A DNA stretch of 51,577 nucleotides, taken from Bacteroidota bacterium (GTDB lineage: Bacteria > Bacteroidota > Bacteroidia > Bacteroidales > Paludibacteraceae). The position numbers were made by a program, and so were the translations under genes. Below, piece after piece: positions 24,437 through 32,820 of this stretch (positions are counted from its first letter, which is position 1; the number at the start of each line of letters is the position of its first letter). The stretch covers positions 1 through 51,577 of the forward strand of contig JAJYBB010000022.1 in NCBI GenBank assembly GCA_021779195.1. The letters are read 5' to 3'. The notes beneath the pieces were generated by a model. It ran no database searches. It was not told the origin of the DNA and worked only from the letters and a program-made list of their open reading frames with translations.

Positions 24437-26857
24437 CTATTTTCCTGTACGTCTTTGTTCTTCACTCGAAGCAGTTTGACGGTTGCTTCGTGTTTGGAAA
24501 TTGTCTTTGCCAAATCGGTAACTAAAAGTTAGATTTACACGTTGCGAATCGTATTTATTCAATACTGCTACATCGAGAGTCGGTGTTTTTGAATACCCTC
24601 CATCATTTCTCATATTGAACAAATCATCGATTGACAAGCGAATCATGCCTTTGTCGGCAAATATTTTTTTCTGAAAACCAAGATCGATTGAATTTCGCGG
24701 ATTGATCATAAAGTTACCGATCAGCAATCGCGACGAATAATTACCGCTCAATTCCATATCAATTTTGAAGGGCAGACTGAAAGTTGTTGCAGCATTTGCC
24801 AAGAACGACCACAATTTATAAGTCGTATTTCCATCAATTTGTGAATTAACCTGTTTGTACATTCCGGTTACTGTTCCGTTAAATCTCCACCAGGAAGTTA
24901 TCGGAAGTTGAAGCGTTTCGGAACCATTAAAATCGATGGCGCTACTCATATTTTCCATGGTTTGCGAAATGCTTCGGGTGGCATCATTTTGATAAAGCAC
25001 CGTGGTGTACATATCCTGCGTATAACTATATCCCACACTGGTAATTAATGCACCTTTGAAACTGTGACTCAACCCAAGCGAATGCGTAAACTGCGGACGA
25101 AGATTCGGGTTTCCGACATTGTATGTATAAGGATCGATCATCCATTTGAATGGATTAAGATTATCATAATCAGGGCGTTCAATGCGGTAGCTATAACTGA
25201 AATTCAAGCTATTATCTTTATTTAGCGTTTGTTGAACAAATAAGGTCGGGAAAATCTTGAGATACGACTTCCTATTAACCACACCGGTGCTTACTGAATT
25301 ACCTTTGATGGTTGTGTATTCGGCACGTAAGCCAAGTTGAACGGTTGTTTTATCGAATGATGCCCGCCCGCTCACATAAGCCGCCTGAATATTTTCGGAG
25401 TAAATAAAATGGTCATTTTGATTTAACAAACCATCCATCGCAATATGGCTGTTATTGGTTACAAAACTGGTTTTCAGTCCGGCTTCGAAATACCAGATTT
25501 TATTTATCGGGTGAACATAATCCGCTTTTGCCGAGAAAATATCAATATTTTCGCCCTGATTGGTATTTACCATTCCCACACGGTTTAGTTTAGTTCCGTT
25601 GGAATCGAAATAGCTTACATTTTGAATATTGCCCGATTTGAAACCAAATTTAGAATAATCAGCATCCACAGTTAGCATGCGGCCTGTTGAATCAATATCC
25701 CATTTATAATTAAAGTTGTAAGTATTACTATTCCAGTTATTATTCCGTCGGGTAAGCGTATTGAGCGAAGAGTCATTTTTCAAATTAACATCTCGGAAAG
25801 CCGTGAAACTACTGTCGACATCGATGTTTGAACCTGTTGTTCCGCGATACATAACACTGACAACGTGATTTTTTCGGATAAAATAATCGGCACCGATTTT
25901 ATAATTATGCGAAAGTCCATCATAATTTCCGTAATTATTAATATGTTGCGTAACGCCAAGCATATCGGTGGCAGTAAAATTCCGCGTGGCATCCATGCTG
26001 TTCCAACCACGCCAATCATTGTAGGCATAATTGCCGTAAAGGTTAAATTGTCCGCTGTTCAGGTTGATATCCAGCCCGCCGTTTTCGCGAAATTTTCCCG
26101 AATAGGCTATTCCGGCATTCACGTTGCCGTTAAAACCGGGGGTTTTCACGTGTTTGGTTTTGATATTGATGATTCCAGAATTGCCTTCGGCATCGAAGCG
26201 TGCCGGGGGATTTTCCATGATTTCAATGCGGTCGATGTTTTTGCCCAACATGCTTTTGAGCAAAGCAGCCAACTGATCGGCTGATACGTAAGTGGGTTTA
26301 TCGTCGATCAACACTTTCACACCTTGTTTGCCTTTCAGCGTTATGTTTTCATTATTATCAATGGATACACCTGGAAGTTTTTTCATGATTTCGTAAACCG
26401 ATTCAGAGGCAGTTGTGATGGAAGCATCCGGATTTACGACAACTTTATCTACGCTTTGTTCGATGAATTTCTTTCTGGCTGTAATTTCAACATTTGCCAA
26501 CTCATGAACATTCTCATTTAAAACGAAATTTTTCTCAATAACTCGATTTTTCTCAGCTTCAACAACGACAGTCTCCGTTTCGTTTTGAGTGTAACCCAAC
26601 ATGCTCACGGTAATGACATAAGCTCCGGGGCTTAATTTATCTAAAAGAAATTCCCCTTTGTCGTTGCAAACCCCGGCTTTCACAAACTGATTGGTTTTGA
26701 AATTTTTCAAAGTAACCGTTGCAAATTCGATGGGTTGCTTCTTTGCATCTACTACCTTTCCAATAATCACATCAGTGGCATTTGATGAAAGCGAAATGAA
26801 TAAAATACAAATCAGAAAAGATTTTCTACGCAAGAATTTAATATTAAAAAGTTTCAT
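24437..26857 (-). CDS. Outer-membrane beta-barrel protein with carboxypeptidase regulatory-like and plug domains
   Basis: An 806-residue TonB-receptor-like protein of the outer membrane beta-barrel (OMP_b-brl_3) type. A signal sequence (residues about 10-27, with FLICILFISLSS) is followed by a carboxypeptidase regulatory-like domain (VIIGKVVDAKKQPIEFATVTL to TETVVVE), then a plug domain beginning ITARKKFIEQSVDKVVVNP with SVYEIMKKLPGVSIDN and GVKVLIDDKPTY, and a long barrel ending in NLTFSYRFGKD. No classical TonB box is obvious. The ATG at 26857 is chosen; the frame continues to a TTG at 26947, but that extension covers the transcribed leader after the promoter at 26930-26960. The substrate is unknown. 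Confidence 0.88.
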   Translation of the reverse strand: MKLFNIKFLRRKSFLICILFISLSSNATDVIIGKVVDAKKQPIEFATVTLKNFKTNQFVKAGVCNDKGEFLLDKLSPGAYVITVSMLGYTQNETETVVVEAEKNRVIEKNFVLNENVHELANVEITARKKFIEQSVDKVVVNPDASITTASESVYEIMKKLPGVSIDNNENITLKGKQGVKVLIDDKPTYVSADQLAALLKSMLGKNIDRIEIMENPPARFDAEGNSGIINIKTKHVKTPGFNGNVNAGIAYSGKFRENGGLDINLNSGQFNLYGNYAYNDWRGWNSMDATRNFTATDMLGVTQHINNYGNYDGLSHNYKIGADYFIRKNHVVSVMYRGTTGSNIDVDSSFTAFRDVNLKNDSSLNTLTRRNNNWNSNTYNFNYKWDIDSTGRMLTVDADYSKFGFKSGNIQNVSYFDSNGTKLNRVGMVNTNQGENIDIFSAKADYVHPINKIWYFEAGLKTSFVTNNSHIAMDGLLNQNDHFIYSENIQAAYVSGRASFDKTTVQLGLRAEYTTIKGNSVSTGVVNRKSYLKIFPTLFVQQTLNKDNSLNFSYSYRIERPDYDNLNPFKWMIDPYTYNVGNPNLRPQFTHSLGLSHSFKGALITSVGYSYTQDMYTTVLYQNDATRSISQTMENMSSAIDFNGSETLQLPITSWWRFNGTVTGMYKQVNSQIDGNTTYKLWSFLANAATTFSLPFKIDMELSGNYSSRLLIGNFMINPRNSIDLGFQKKIFADKGMIRLSIDDLFNMRNDGGYSKTPTLDVAVLNKYDSQRVNLTFSYRFGKDNFQTRSNRQTASSEEQRRTGK

Positions 26858-26924
26858 GTTTTTGATTTTTAGAAATTTATTTTTGAACCTCAGAAAGGTT
26901 GAATTATTTCGATAGTTCTGATTT

Positions 26925-27055
26925 CGAAACAAAAGTATTTCAGTCAAATAAACCGCACAACTAAAAGATAGTGAGCATCACTGAATACATGTTGAATGCC
27001 TTGTTTTGAAGATTGAAGCTTTAATTTAGACGAAATGAAAGTGGAGTTTAGATTT
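26925..27055 (-). repeat. Duplicated promoter region, copy 1
   Basis: Collinear with 28620-28755, upstream of another gene on the same strand. Shared blocks (plus-strand reading) include GCACAACTA, AGATAGTGAGC, CTTGTTT, GAAG.TTGAA.GCTTTA and TTAGACGAAA, ending near GATTT. Both copies hold the promoter of the downstream gene, with identical 20-nt spacing. Confidence 0.8.
26930..26960 (-). promoter_or_regulatory. Promoter of the beta-barrel protein gene
   Basis: On the minus strand TTG (26958-26960), 20-nt spacer, TACTTTTG (26930-26937). Transcription would start near 26923, leaving a leader of about 65 nt before the ATG at 26857. Confidence 0.75.
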
Positions 27056-27260
27056 GAGAGATAGAATAAAAGTCGCACCAAAGTGATTTCCTGGGACTTT
27101 TTAAAGCTTTTATCAACATTATCGATCAGCAATCGCTGCTCAAAAATTAGGAATCAATGGTGAAAATAAAATCATTCAAATACAAAGAAATTGATAAGAC
27201 GGATGCAGCGAGTCATAGAAATTAACTAAAATGAATCCTTCATTCTGCTTGTCAATTATC

Positions 27261-27986
27261 TTATCGTTTATAAACGTTTCCACTACCGGATGAATATGAA
27301 TTTACGGTTGGATTGCCATAATACACTATATTTCCTGAACCGGTTAGGTAGGCATTGAGTGTATTATCAACATACAGATAGATATTACCGCTTCCTGAAA
27401 TGGTGCATTTTGCAATACTTGCTTTTAACTCAGAAAATTGAATGTTGCCGCTTCCCGTGATGATGGTAGTCAGGGAATTTACGGTTCCTTTGGCACGAAT
27501 ATTTCCACTTCCGGTTATCTGTGCATCTAAATTATTTAACTGACAATTGTCATTTATAGAAATCAGTCCGCTTCCGTATAATTTCAGCAACTCTAACCCT
27601 TTAAAAGTCTGATCAATACTTATATTTCCGCTGCCTGCCAGCATCACCGAATAAAGAGAATCGGGCATTGTGATGATGATTTTAGCCTTTGAATTCCAAA
27701 GATTTGGAGAAAATGGTTCTTTTTGAATAATCAGGCGATTGCCCGAAACTTCGGTTTTTAAATATCTTACAATATTTTCGTAATCAGAAACACTGACAGC
27801 GTAATCACTGCCCCGTATAATTTCAACATTGGCTGCCGATTGCAACTCTATGGCACTGAAATTGCGAACACTACGAGTTTGTGTTACAATATTCCCATTG
27901 CCCGAAATGGAATTCAGGTCCACAATGCATGAAGAAAAAAGGAGTGGCAACACAGCCAGCATCAACGTAATTTGAATTATTTTCAT
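27261..27986 (-). CDS. DUF2807 GSGN-repeat lipoprotein
   Basis: A 241-residue lipoprotein with lipobox LLFSSC. The body is a right-handed beta-helix-like array of repeats built on the motif GSGN(I/V): GSGNIS, GSGLIS, GSGNIRAKG, GSGNIQFSE, GSGNIYLY, GSGNIVYYG and GSGNVYKR, with a head segment RNFSAIELQSAANVEIIRGSDYAV that typifies the family (putative adhesin-like head GIN domain). Characterised roles are lacking; surface adhesion has been proposed in the family name only. It lies 133 bases downstream of the lipocalin-like gene on the same strand and may be cotranscribed with it. Confidence 0.88.
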   Translation of the reverse strand: MKIIQITLMLAVLPLLFSSCIVDLNSISGNGNIVTQTRSVRNFSAIELQSAANVEIIRGSDYAVSVSDYENIVRYLKTEVSGNRLIIQKEPFSPNLWNSKAKIIITMPDSLYSVMLAGSGNISIDQTFKGLELLKLYGSGLISINDNCQLNNLDAQITGSGNIRAKGTVNSLTTIITGSGNIQFSELKASIAKCTISGSGNIYLYVDNTLNAYLTGSGNIVYYGNPTVNSYSSGSGNVYKR

Positions 27987-28119
27987 AAGTTGAATTGTTA
28001 TTTTTTTATTGTGCGCTAAGAAAAATATTTATATAACTCCACGACCCAAGCACGATAAGCTATGATGTTAGTAGTGCTATTTTTTAGAAAGAAATTTTTT
28101 CAGAGAAGCATCATACTTG

Positions 28120-28563
28120 TCAATCAACGATGTCGCAATTCATTGATTTGGAATCTATGGTGAATTTGAAATCCGTAATATCCAGTGCAATTGGTTCTTT
28201 TTTGATTTTCTTCATGCGAGGGTTGGATAAATCGAGCGGGAAAACTTCACCCGATTGGATTAAAACACCTACTAACTGGTTGTTTTCATTGAGCGTGCCC
28301 TGGTATTCGATACCGGCTTTCTCAATTTTAATACTCAGTTTTGATTGTTCAAAAACAGTAGAACTTGTCGGAAAATCATACACGTTTTGGTCGGGGCTGT
28401 CCATGGTAGCAACTAAGCCTTTGGAAGTTTGTTTAACGTTAAATGCGATGGTAAGCGTGCGCCCACGAAGGTTCAACTTACCATTCCATTTACCTGTAAT
28501 GTTTTGTCCGTTGACGATGAAAACTGACAAAACCAATGCGATTGAAATAAGAAGTGTTTTCAT
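28120..28563 (-). CDS. Secreted stand-alone lipocalin-like domain protein
   Basis: A 147-residue secreted protein with signal MKTLLISIALVLSVFIVNGQ. The rest, beginning NITGKWNGKLNLRG, resembles the N-terminal beta-rich domain found before alpha/beta-hydrolase domains in some Bacteroidota (ITGKW, MDSPDQ and TSS motifs), but no hydrolase follows: the chain stops at CDIVD. The stop is followed directly by non-coding DNA, so this is either a free-standing domain or a truncated copy. The ATG at 28563 is chosen because the 22 residues before it lack signal character and overlap the promoter leader. It shares a duplicated promoter region with the beta-barrel gene at 24437. Confidence 0.75.
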   Translation of the reverse strand: MKTLLISIALVLSVFIVNGQNITGKWNGKLNLRGRTLTIAFNVKQTSKGLVATMDSPDQNVYDFPTSSTVFEQSKLSIKIEKAGIEYQGTLNENNQLVGVLIQSGEVFPLDLSNPRMKKIKKEPIALDITDFKFTIDSKSMNCDIVD

Positions 28564-28619
28564 TTGAATTGAGATTTTTGAAGTTATAAATTTGTTTTTA
28601 TACGAATATCGATCCGATT

Positions 28620-28755
28620 TCCGAAACAAAGGTAATTTTGCCCAAAAAGCTGCACAACTAATAGATAGTGAGCGCCATTCAAAGCAGAATGAATGACTTG
28701 TTTCGGAAGTTGAACGCTTTATGGATTAGACGAAACGAAGGAAAGATTTGGATTT
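28620..28755 (-). repeat. Duplicated promoter region, copy 2
   Basis: Second copy of the region at 26925-27055. Conserved between the two: the -7 box followed by TTTCG on the minus strand, the TTAGTTGTGC region around the -33 TTG, CTCACTATCT just upstream, and TCGTCTAA farther upstream. Confidence 0.8.
28627..28657 (-). promoter_or_regulatory. Promoter of the lipocalin-like gene
   Basis: On the minus strand TTG (28655-28657), 20-nt spacer, TACCTTTG (28627-28634). Same spacing and same surroundings as the promoter at 26930-26960. Confidence 0.75.
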
Positions 28756-28838
28756 ATCGGGTGCAAAAAAAAATCGCAATACGATATGGTATCACGATTT
28801 TGAAGGCAGAATTTAAGTAAATAATCAGTGATTATTTA

Positions 28839-29960
28839 TTACAAATAGCGTTTGGCAAGCCACTTCCGCACCGGTTCGTCGTACAGTTTCAAACAGGCAT
28901 AAGCCAGTATAATACACGACACGATAACGAGCAATGCCACAGGATAAGCCTGATCTAACGACAGCTTGTGATTTTTGACCCACGCGGTGTACATGTAAAT
29001 AATCGGATAATGCGTAATGTACAAGGGGTACGAAATGTCGCCTAAAAACTTGCAAATACGCGATGAATATTTTCCTTTCAGTTTGCCACCGGCACCCAGA
29101 AACACGATGACCGGGAAAATAAGAATGATGACTCCCGAATCATACATACCGTTCATCCATAAATGTTCGCTCCCGCCAATGCGGGGAATGGCAAGCACGG
29201 CTACTACCATTAAACTGCACCAAAAAAAGGCGTGTTTCAGATAAATAAGTTTTGATACACGCAGAAGTAAGATGCCTCCAAAAAACGGAAACATCAATCG
29301 GGTGAAACCTATACGCAGTTGCACGGGATCTAACGACCAACCGCCAATCAGATCGCCATTGGGACTGGTAACAGCTAATTGAATCAGTGCACATCCGGCT
29401 ACAAAAACCAGCATCGTCAGTAATTTATTGGAAAACTTCCGAACAAATAACCCGTAGAGAATGTTGGCAATATATTCGAAAAACAGCGACCATGCCGGGC
29501 CATCAAGCGGATGCATTTCAGCCCATCCGCGAATATCCATCGACACCGGTATCGGAATCAGTGTAAATCCAATGAGCATTACCAACAACATTTTCCATAC
29601 CGACACCTGCATCAACCCCGGAAATACTACCGAAGAACCCTGAAAATAGAAAAACACGGCTCCCACAATCATTCCCATCACCACCATAGGTTGCAACCTG
29701 ATCAGACGGCGCTTGAAAAAGTTGCCCACGGACATTTTTCCCCAACGGTCGTCGTAAGCATACGCCACCACGAAACCCGATAGCAGAAAGAAAAAATCGA
29801 CTGCCAGATATCCATGGTTAATTATTTGGTCGAGATGATTCGTGGAATGGGTTTCGAAGATATGAAAAGCCACCACCATGACAGCTGCAACGCCACGCAG
29901 ACCGTCGAGAATCGGGTAATGAGGTTTTGCAGAAATTGCTGTTGTTTGCATTGATATCAT
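28839..29960 (-). CDS. Acyltransferase 3 family membrane protein (OafA/YrhL-like)
   Basis: Integral inner-membrane O-acyltransferase of 373 residues with about ten helices. The family signature YPILDGLRGVAAVMVVAFH is near the N-terminus with the catalytic-type His, followed by DFFFLLSGFVVAYAYDDR, and the WSLFFEYIANILYGLF motif in the middle. Members add acetyl or longer acyl groups to surface sugars, using an acyl-CoA donor on the cytoplasmic side. The target cannot be deduced. It is the last gene of a four-gene run that also has GNAT, CoA-binding and YbjQ proteins, all with short gaps. Confidence 0.93.
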   Translation of the reverse strand: MISMQTTAISAKPHYPILDGLRGVAAVMVVAFHIFETHSTNHLDQIINHGYLAVDFFFLLSGFVVAYAYDDRWGKMSVGNFFKRRLIRLQPMVVMGMIVGAVFFYFQGSSVVFPGLMQVSVWKMLLVMLIGFTLIPIPVSMDIRGWAEMHPLDGPAWSLFFEYIANILYGLFVRKFSNKLLTMLVFVAGCALIQLAVTSPNGDLIGGWSLDPVQLRIGFTRLMFPFFGGILLLRVSKLIYLKHAFFWCSLMVVAVLAIPRIGGSEHLWMNGMYDSGVIILIFPVIVFLGAGGKLKGKYSSRICKFLGDISYPLYITHYPIIYMYTAWVKNHKLSLDQAYPVALLVIVSCIILAYACLKLYDEPVRKWLAKRYL

Positions 29961-29976
29961 GCTAAAATTTACACAT

Positions 29977-30312
29977 TCAATCCATTTTCTCCACCACTAC
30001 AGCCGTTCCGTAAGCCAGCACTTCGGTAAGACCGCTCATCACGTCGTTGGCGTCGTACCGCATGTTGATAATGGCATTGCAGCCTAAGTCTTTGCCATGT
30101 TGAACCATTAATTGGAATGCTTCTTCACGGGCATGTTCGCATAATTCGGTGTAAATGGCATTTTTCCCGCCAAAAATAGTCATAAAACTTCCGGCAATAT
30201 TGCCCACGATACTACGTGAACGGACGGTGATGCCGCGCACCAATCCCAATTGTTTTACTACCCGGTAACCTTCTAAAGTGCTACTCGTGGTGATGAAAGT
30301 TGTTGAATTCAT
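29977..30312 (-). CDS. YbjQ family (heavy-metal-binding domain-like) protein
   Basis: A 111-residue YbjQ/UPF0145 family protein. Characteristic features are the start with TLEGYRVVKQLGLVRGITVRS, the motif LGCNAIINMRYD, and the C-terminal VLAYGTAVVVEK. Members are pentameric small proteins of unknown function, formerly called heavy-metal-binding domain. It begins 17 bases after the CoA-binding gene stop and ends 16 bases before the acyltransferase gene. Confidence 0.9.
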   Translation of the reverse strand: MNSTTFITTSSTLEGYRVVKQLGLVRGITVRSRSIVGNIAGSFMTIFGGKNAIYTELCEHAREEAFQLMVQHGKDLGCNAIINMRYDANDVMSGLTEVLAYGTAVVVEKMD

Positions 30313-30329
30313 ACGATTTTAAAATTTAG

Positions 30330-30788
30330 TTATTTTGGTATTTTACCGAAAATCTTTTTGATCCGGTGGTGAAATTTGTGCATGCCTTCGGGTTGTGAAA
30401 ACATGAAAATGCAATGGTGATGAATCACATTCAAACTGTTTTGATATGCCAGCTCCAATGCTTCGGGTGTATCGGATTGTTGCTGAATCCACACGTTGCG
30501 GATTCCTTTGGCAATGATTTGTTGAACGACCCATTCGGTTTGACTTTTATTAGTGAGCACCAGCACATGATTCACATCCTTGGGAAGCTTATCAATCGTT
30601 TGTACATGTTGGTTCTCGATCTGATTTGAGTCAAATGCAGGATTGACATACCACAGGTTGTACCCCAATTTGGTCAAATGTTTTGCCACTTGCGCGCTAA
30701 AACTTGACTCAAAACGCGATGCTCCAGCAATAGCCAGGGTTTTGCCAGCGAGAAAATGATCGATTTTTTGTTTGGTGACAAGTTCCAT
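30330..30788 (-). CDS. CoA-binding (succinyl-CoA ligase-like) domain protein
   Basis: A 152-residue Rossmann protein of the CoA-binding type. The dinucleotide-like loop is AIAGASRFESSFSAQVAKHL (about 16-35), then LGYNLWYVNPAFD, VLVLTNKSQTEWVVQQIIAKGIRNVWIQQ, and a late EGMHKFHHRIKKIFGK basic tail. The final His-Lys-rich segment is a little longer than in YccU-type proteins. Its ligand is unproven; it sits between the GNAT and YbjQ genes. Confidence 0.88.
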   Translation of the reverse strand: MELVTKQKIDHFLAGKTLAIAGASRFESSFSAQVAKHLTKLGYNLWYVNPAFDSNQIENQHVQTIDKLPKDVNHVLVLTNKSQTEWVVQQIIAKGIRNVWIQQQSDTPEALELAYQNSLNVIHHHCIFMFSQPEGMHKFHHRIKKIFGKIPK

Positions 30789-30812
30789 ATTATTTTGTTT
30801 TTAGTAAAATGA

Positions 30813-31337
30813 TTATTCAAAAAAATATGTTGGATAGTCAACTGTTCCGCTTACACCGTTGAGTCCGTTTTCCACTAACTCCAGGGCCAGATTATTGTCT
30901 TCCGGAACATCAAATGGCTGCTTAATACCAAATGCGACAGCCTTTTTATATCCAAACCGCGGATAATAATCTTCATGTCCGACTAAAATTACCGATTTAA
31001 ATCCAAGTTCAATGGCTTTTTTATGCGCTGCAATAATCAATTGACTTCCAATTCCCCGATGTTGAAATTCAGGCAAAACAGAAACTGGAGCAAGTATCAA
31101 GGTTTGGAACTCCTTTTCGTCGGTTTTTAGGTTGATTTTCGAGAGCACGATATGCCCAACTATTTTATTTTCGAGCAATGCAACTAACGATAGTTCAGGG
31201 ATAAATGCCTGGGATTTTCTCAATCGTTCCACAAAAAAATGTTCCTGATGATTGCTAATTTCCATATTTCGGAAAGCTTCTTCAATTAAATTAAAAACTG
31301 CCGGATAATCGGTCAGTACTTCTTGCCGGATGTTCAT
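30813..31337 (-). CDS. GNAT family N-acetyltransferase
   Basis: A 174-residue acetyltransferase. The acetyl-CoA pyrophosphate-binding motif is LPEFQHRGIGSQLI (R/Q-x-x-G-x-G/A type), preceded by LAPVSV, a donor-site strand, and followed by VILVGHEDYYPRFGYKKA, the form seen in the YhbS-like branch. The substrate is unknown. It leads a four-gene unit (GNAT, CoA-binding, YbjQ, acyltransferase) read leftward with gaps of 16-24 bases. Confidence 0.93.
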   Translation of the reverse strand: MNIRQEVLTDYPAVFNLIEEAFRNMEISNHQEHFFVERLRKSQAFIPELSLVALLENKIVGHIVLSKINLKTDEKEFQTLILAPVSVLPEFQHRGIGSQLIIAAHKKAIELGFKSVILVGHEDYYPRFGYKKAVAFGIKQPFDVPEDNNLALELVENGLNGVSGTVDYPTYFFE

Positions 31338-31405
31338 TTGTATTTAGTGTTTTAAGAATTAGTCCGCTCCGAAAAGTATTTTTTGAACGTAACGTTGCAA
31401 AGATG

Positions 31406-31413
31406 CAAAAATA
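31406..31413 (-). promoter_or_regulatory. -7 box (TATTTTTG) for the GNAT unit
   Basis: On the minus strand TATTTTTG matches TAnnTTTG, 69 bases before the ATG at 31337. A TTG lies 17 nt upstream, a little short. Confidence 0.35.
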
Positions 31414-31434
31414 AAATATACCATCTACTTCAAT

Positions 31435-31475
31435 ACGTTGCGACTTTGTGTCTTGGCGTTCTTGTTAGCGTTCAG
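31435..31475. repeat. Small degenerate 'cgcaaag' type repeat
   Basis: Contains gcgactttgtgtcttggcgtt, a relative of the motif at 48861-48980 and in the repeat near 14.0 kb. Confidence 0.45.
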
Positions 31476-31558
31476 AAATTTAAAATTGACTTTTTAGGAG
31501 TATTCTCAAGAATATAATTTTGAGTAAATTGGTTTTGATACTGTATTTTTAAGCTTTT

Positions 31559-32338
31559 TCAAGGGTTTGTGACCAGTTGTTGTTCTCCGTCCATCCAGTT
31601 TTTAAACTCCGATACTTTTTCGATGCTCACAAATAAATCGGAATCGGTAATGGGATTCAATACCAGTTTCAACCGGCTTTTGGGGTACATTACTACTTTA
31701 TCGATGGCACTTAATCTGACTAAATACTGGCGATTAACTCTAAAGAATTCTTTCGAGTTGAGCATTTCTTTCAATGCATCCAGACTGAAATCGACCGAAT
31801 ACTGGCTTTTGCTGTTCATGACCACAAAAGTGATTCCTGCCGTCGAAAAGAAATAAGCAATGTCAGCTACCTGAATGGATTTCAGCCTATCGCCCACCGA
31901 AACCATGAACCGTTCGCGGTAGATTTGCTGCGGGTTAAGCAGCTTGCGAAGTTCCTCAGCATCAATCACCTTGCTGCCGGTTTTGTCCCAGTTTTTGTAT
32001 TTATTGATGGCGTTGCACAGTTCTTCGCGGTTGATGGGTTTCAGCAAATAATCGATGCTGTTGTGCTTGAAAGCTTTGATGGCATATTCGTCGAACGCGG
32101 TTGTGAATATGATTTTCGATTGCACTTTCACCTGTTCAAAAATGGCAAAACTCAGGTCGTCTTCCAATTGAATGTCCAGAAAAATCAAGTCGGGCTGAGT
32201 GTTTGCTTTCAACCATGCCACCGATTCTTTGACCGATTGCAGTTTTGCTACAACTTCAATCGTCGGGTCGCATTCTTTAATCAGATTTTCGAGTCTGCGG
32301 GCTGCAAATTCTTCGTCTTCGATAATGATTGTTCTCAT
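31559..32338 (-). CDS. LytTR-family response regulator
   Basis: A 259-residue response regulator. The receiver domain (1-120) has the acidic pair in IIIEDE, phospho-acceptor Asp in LIFLDIQL, Thr in IFTTAFDE and Lys in YLLKPI. The C-terminal LytTR DNA-binding domain (about 150-255) has the RERFMVSVGDRLKSIQVADIAYFF and FFRVNRQYLVRLSAID motifs. An upstream in-frame ATG at 32353 would add five residues; the receiver normally begins at MRTIIIEDE, so 32338 is used. It lies 43 bases after a truncated paralog and downstream of the PAS kinase, and is probably that kinase's output. Confidence 0.95.
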   Translation of the reverse strand: MRTIIIEDEEFAARRLENLIKECDPTIEVVAKLQSVKESVAWLKANTQPDLIFLDIQLEDDLSFAIFEQVKVQSKIIFTTAFDEYAIKAFKHNSIDYLLKPINREELCNAINKYKNWDKTGSKVIDAEELRKLLNPQQIYRERFMVSVGDRLKSIQVADIAYFFSTAGITFVVMNSKSQYSVDFSLDALKEMLNSKEFFRVNRQYLVRLSAIDKVVMYPKSRLKLVLNPITDSDLFVSIEKVSEFKNWMDGEQQLVTNP

Positions 32339-32381
32339 AATTTTATTTACCATTTACCATTAACCATTAACTATTTGTTGA

Positions 32382-32792
32382 TTATCTTGGGTTAATTATA
32401 TCTTCAAAAATATCAGGATTCACAGGATTTTGTTGTTTAGTTACCTTTTTATATTTGCTGATCATCTTGTTCAAATCGGTTTGAATAATGGGTTTGAGCA
32501 GAAAATCAATTCCTTTTAATTGAAATGCACGGGTGGCTAATTCGTCGGTAGCAGTAGTGAAAACGATGGAGCAACAAATTTCCGCTTCTTTGAAAATGGC
32601 AAAACTCAAATCGTCGTCCAAATGAATATCCAGAAAGATTAGATCGGGTTCGGGGTTATGGTTGAACCAATCGATGGATTCTTTCACCGATTCCAATTTG
32701 GCGGCAATTTCAATGGCAGGATCAAATTCCTTTACCATGTTTTCGAGTCTTCGTGCAGCAAAAGCCTCATCTTCAATAATAACTATTCTCAT
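32382..32792 (-). CDS. Receiver-only response regulator, truncated LytTR paralog
   Basis: A 136-residue receiver domain closely similar to the next gene over its whole length: EDEAFAARRLENMVKEFDP and LIFLDIHLDDDLSFAIF match EDEEFAARRLENLIKECDP and LIFLDIQLEDDLSFAIF. All key residues are kept (acidic pair, D in FLDI, T in VFTTAT, K in LLKPI). It stops at IFEDIINPR, at the place where the full regulator continues from its LLNPQ linker into LytTR. So it could bind the kinase but not DNA, acting as a phosphate sink or competitor, or interact with other proteins. It starts 28 bases after the kinase stop. Confidence 0.92.
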   Translation of the reverse strand: MRIVIIEDEAFAARRLENMVKEFDPAIEIAAKLESVKESIDWFNHNPEPDLIFLDIHLDDDLSFAIFKEAEICCSIVFTTATDELATRAFQLKGIDFLLKPIIQTDLNKMISKYKKVTKQQNPVNPDIFEDIINPR

Positions 32793-32820
32793 TTATGTTT
32801 ATTATTTCAATTTTTATTTT

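Noticed and set aside
28130-28567. Plus-strand frame of 145 codons
   Set aside because: Antisense to the lipocalin-like gene, whose signal peptide, promoter and family features fit the minus strand better.
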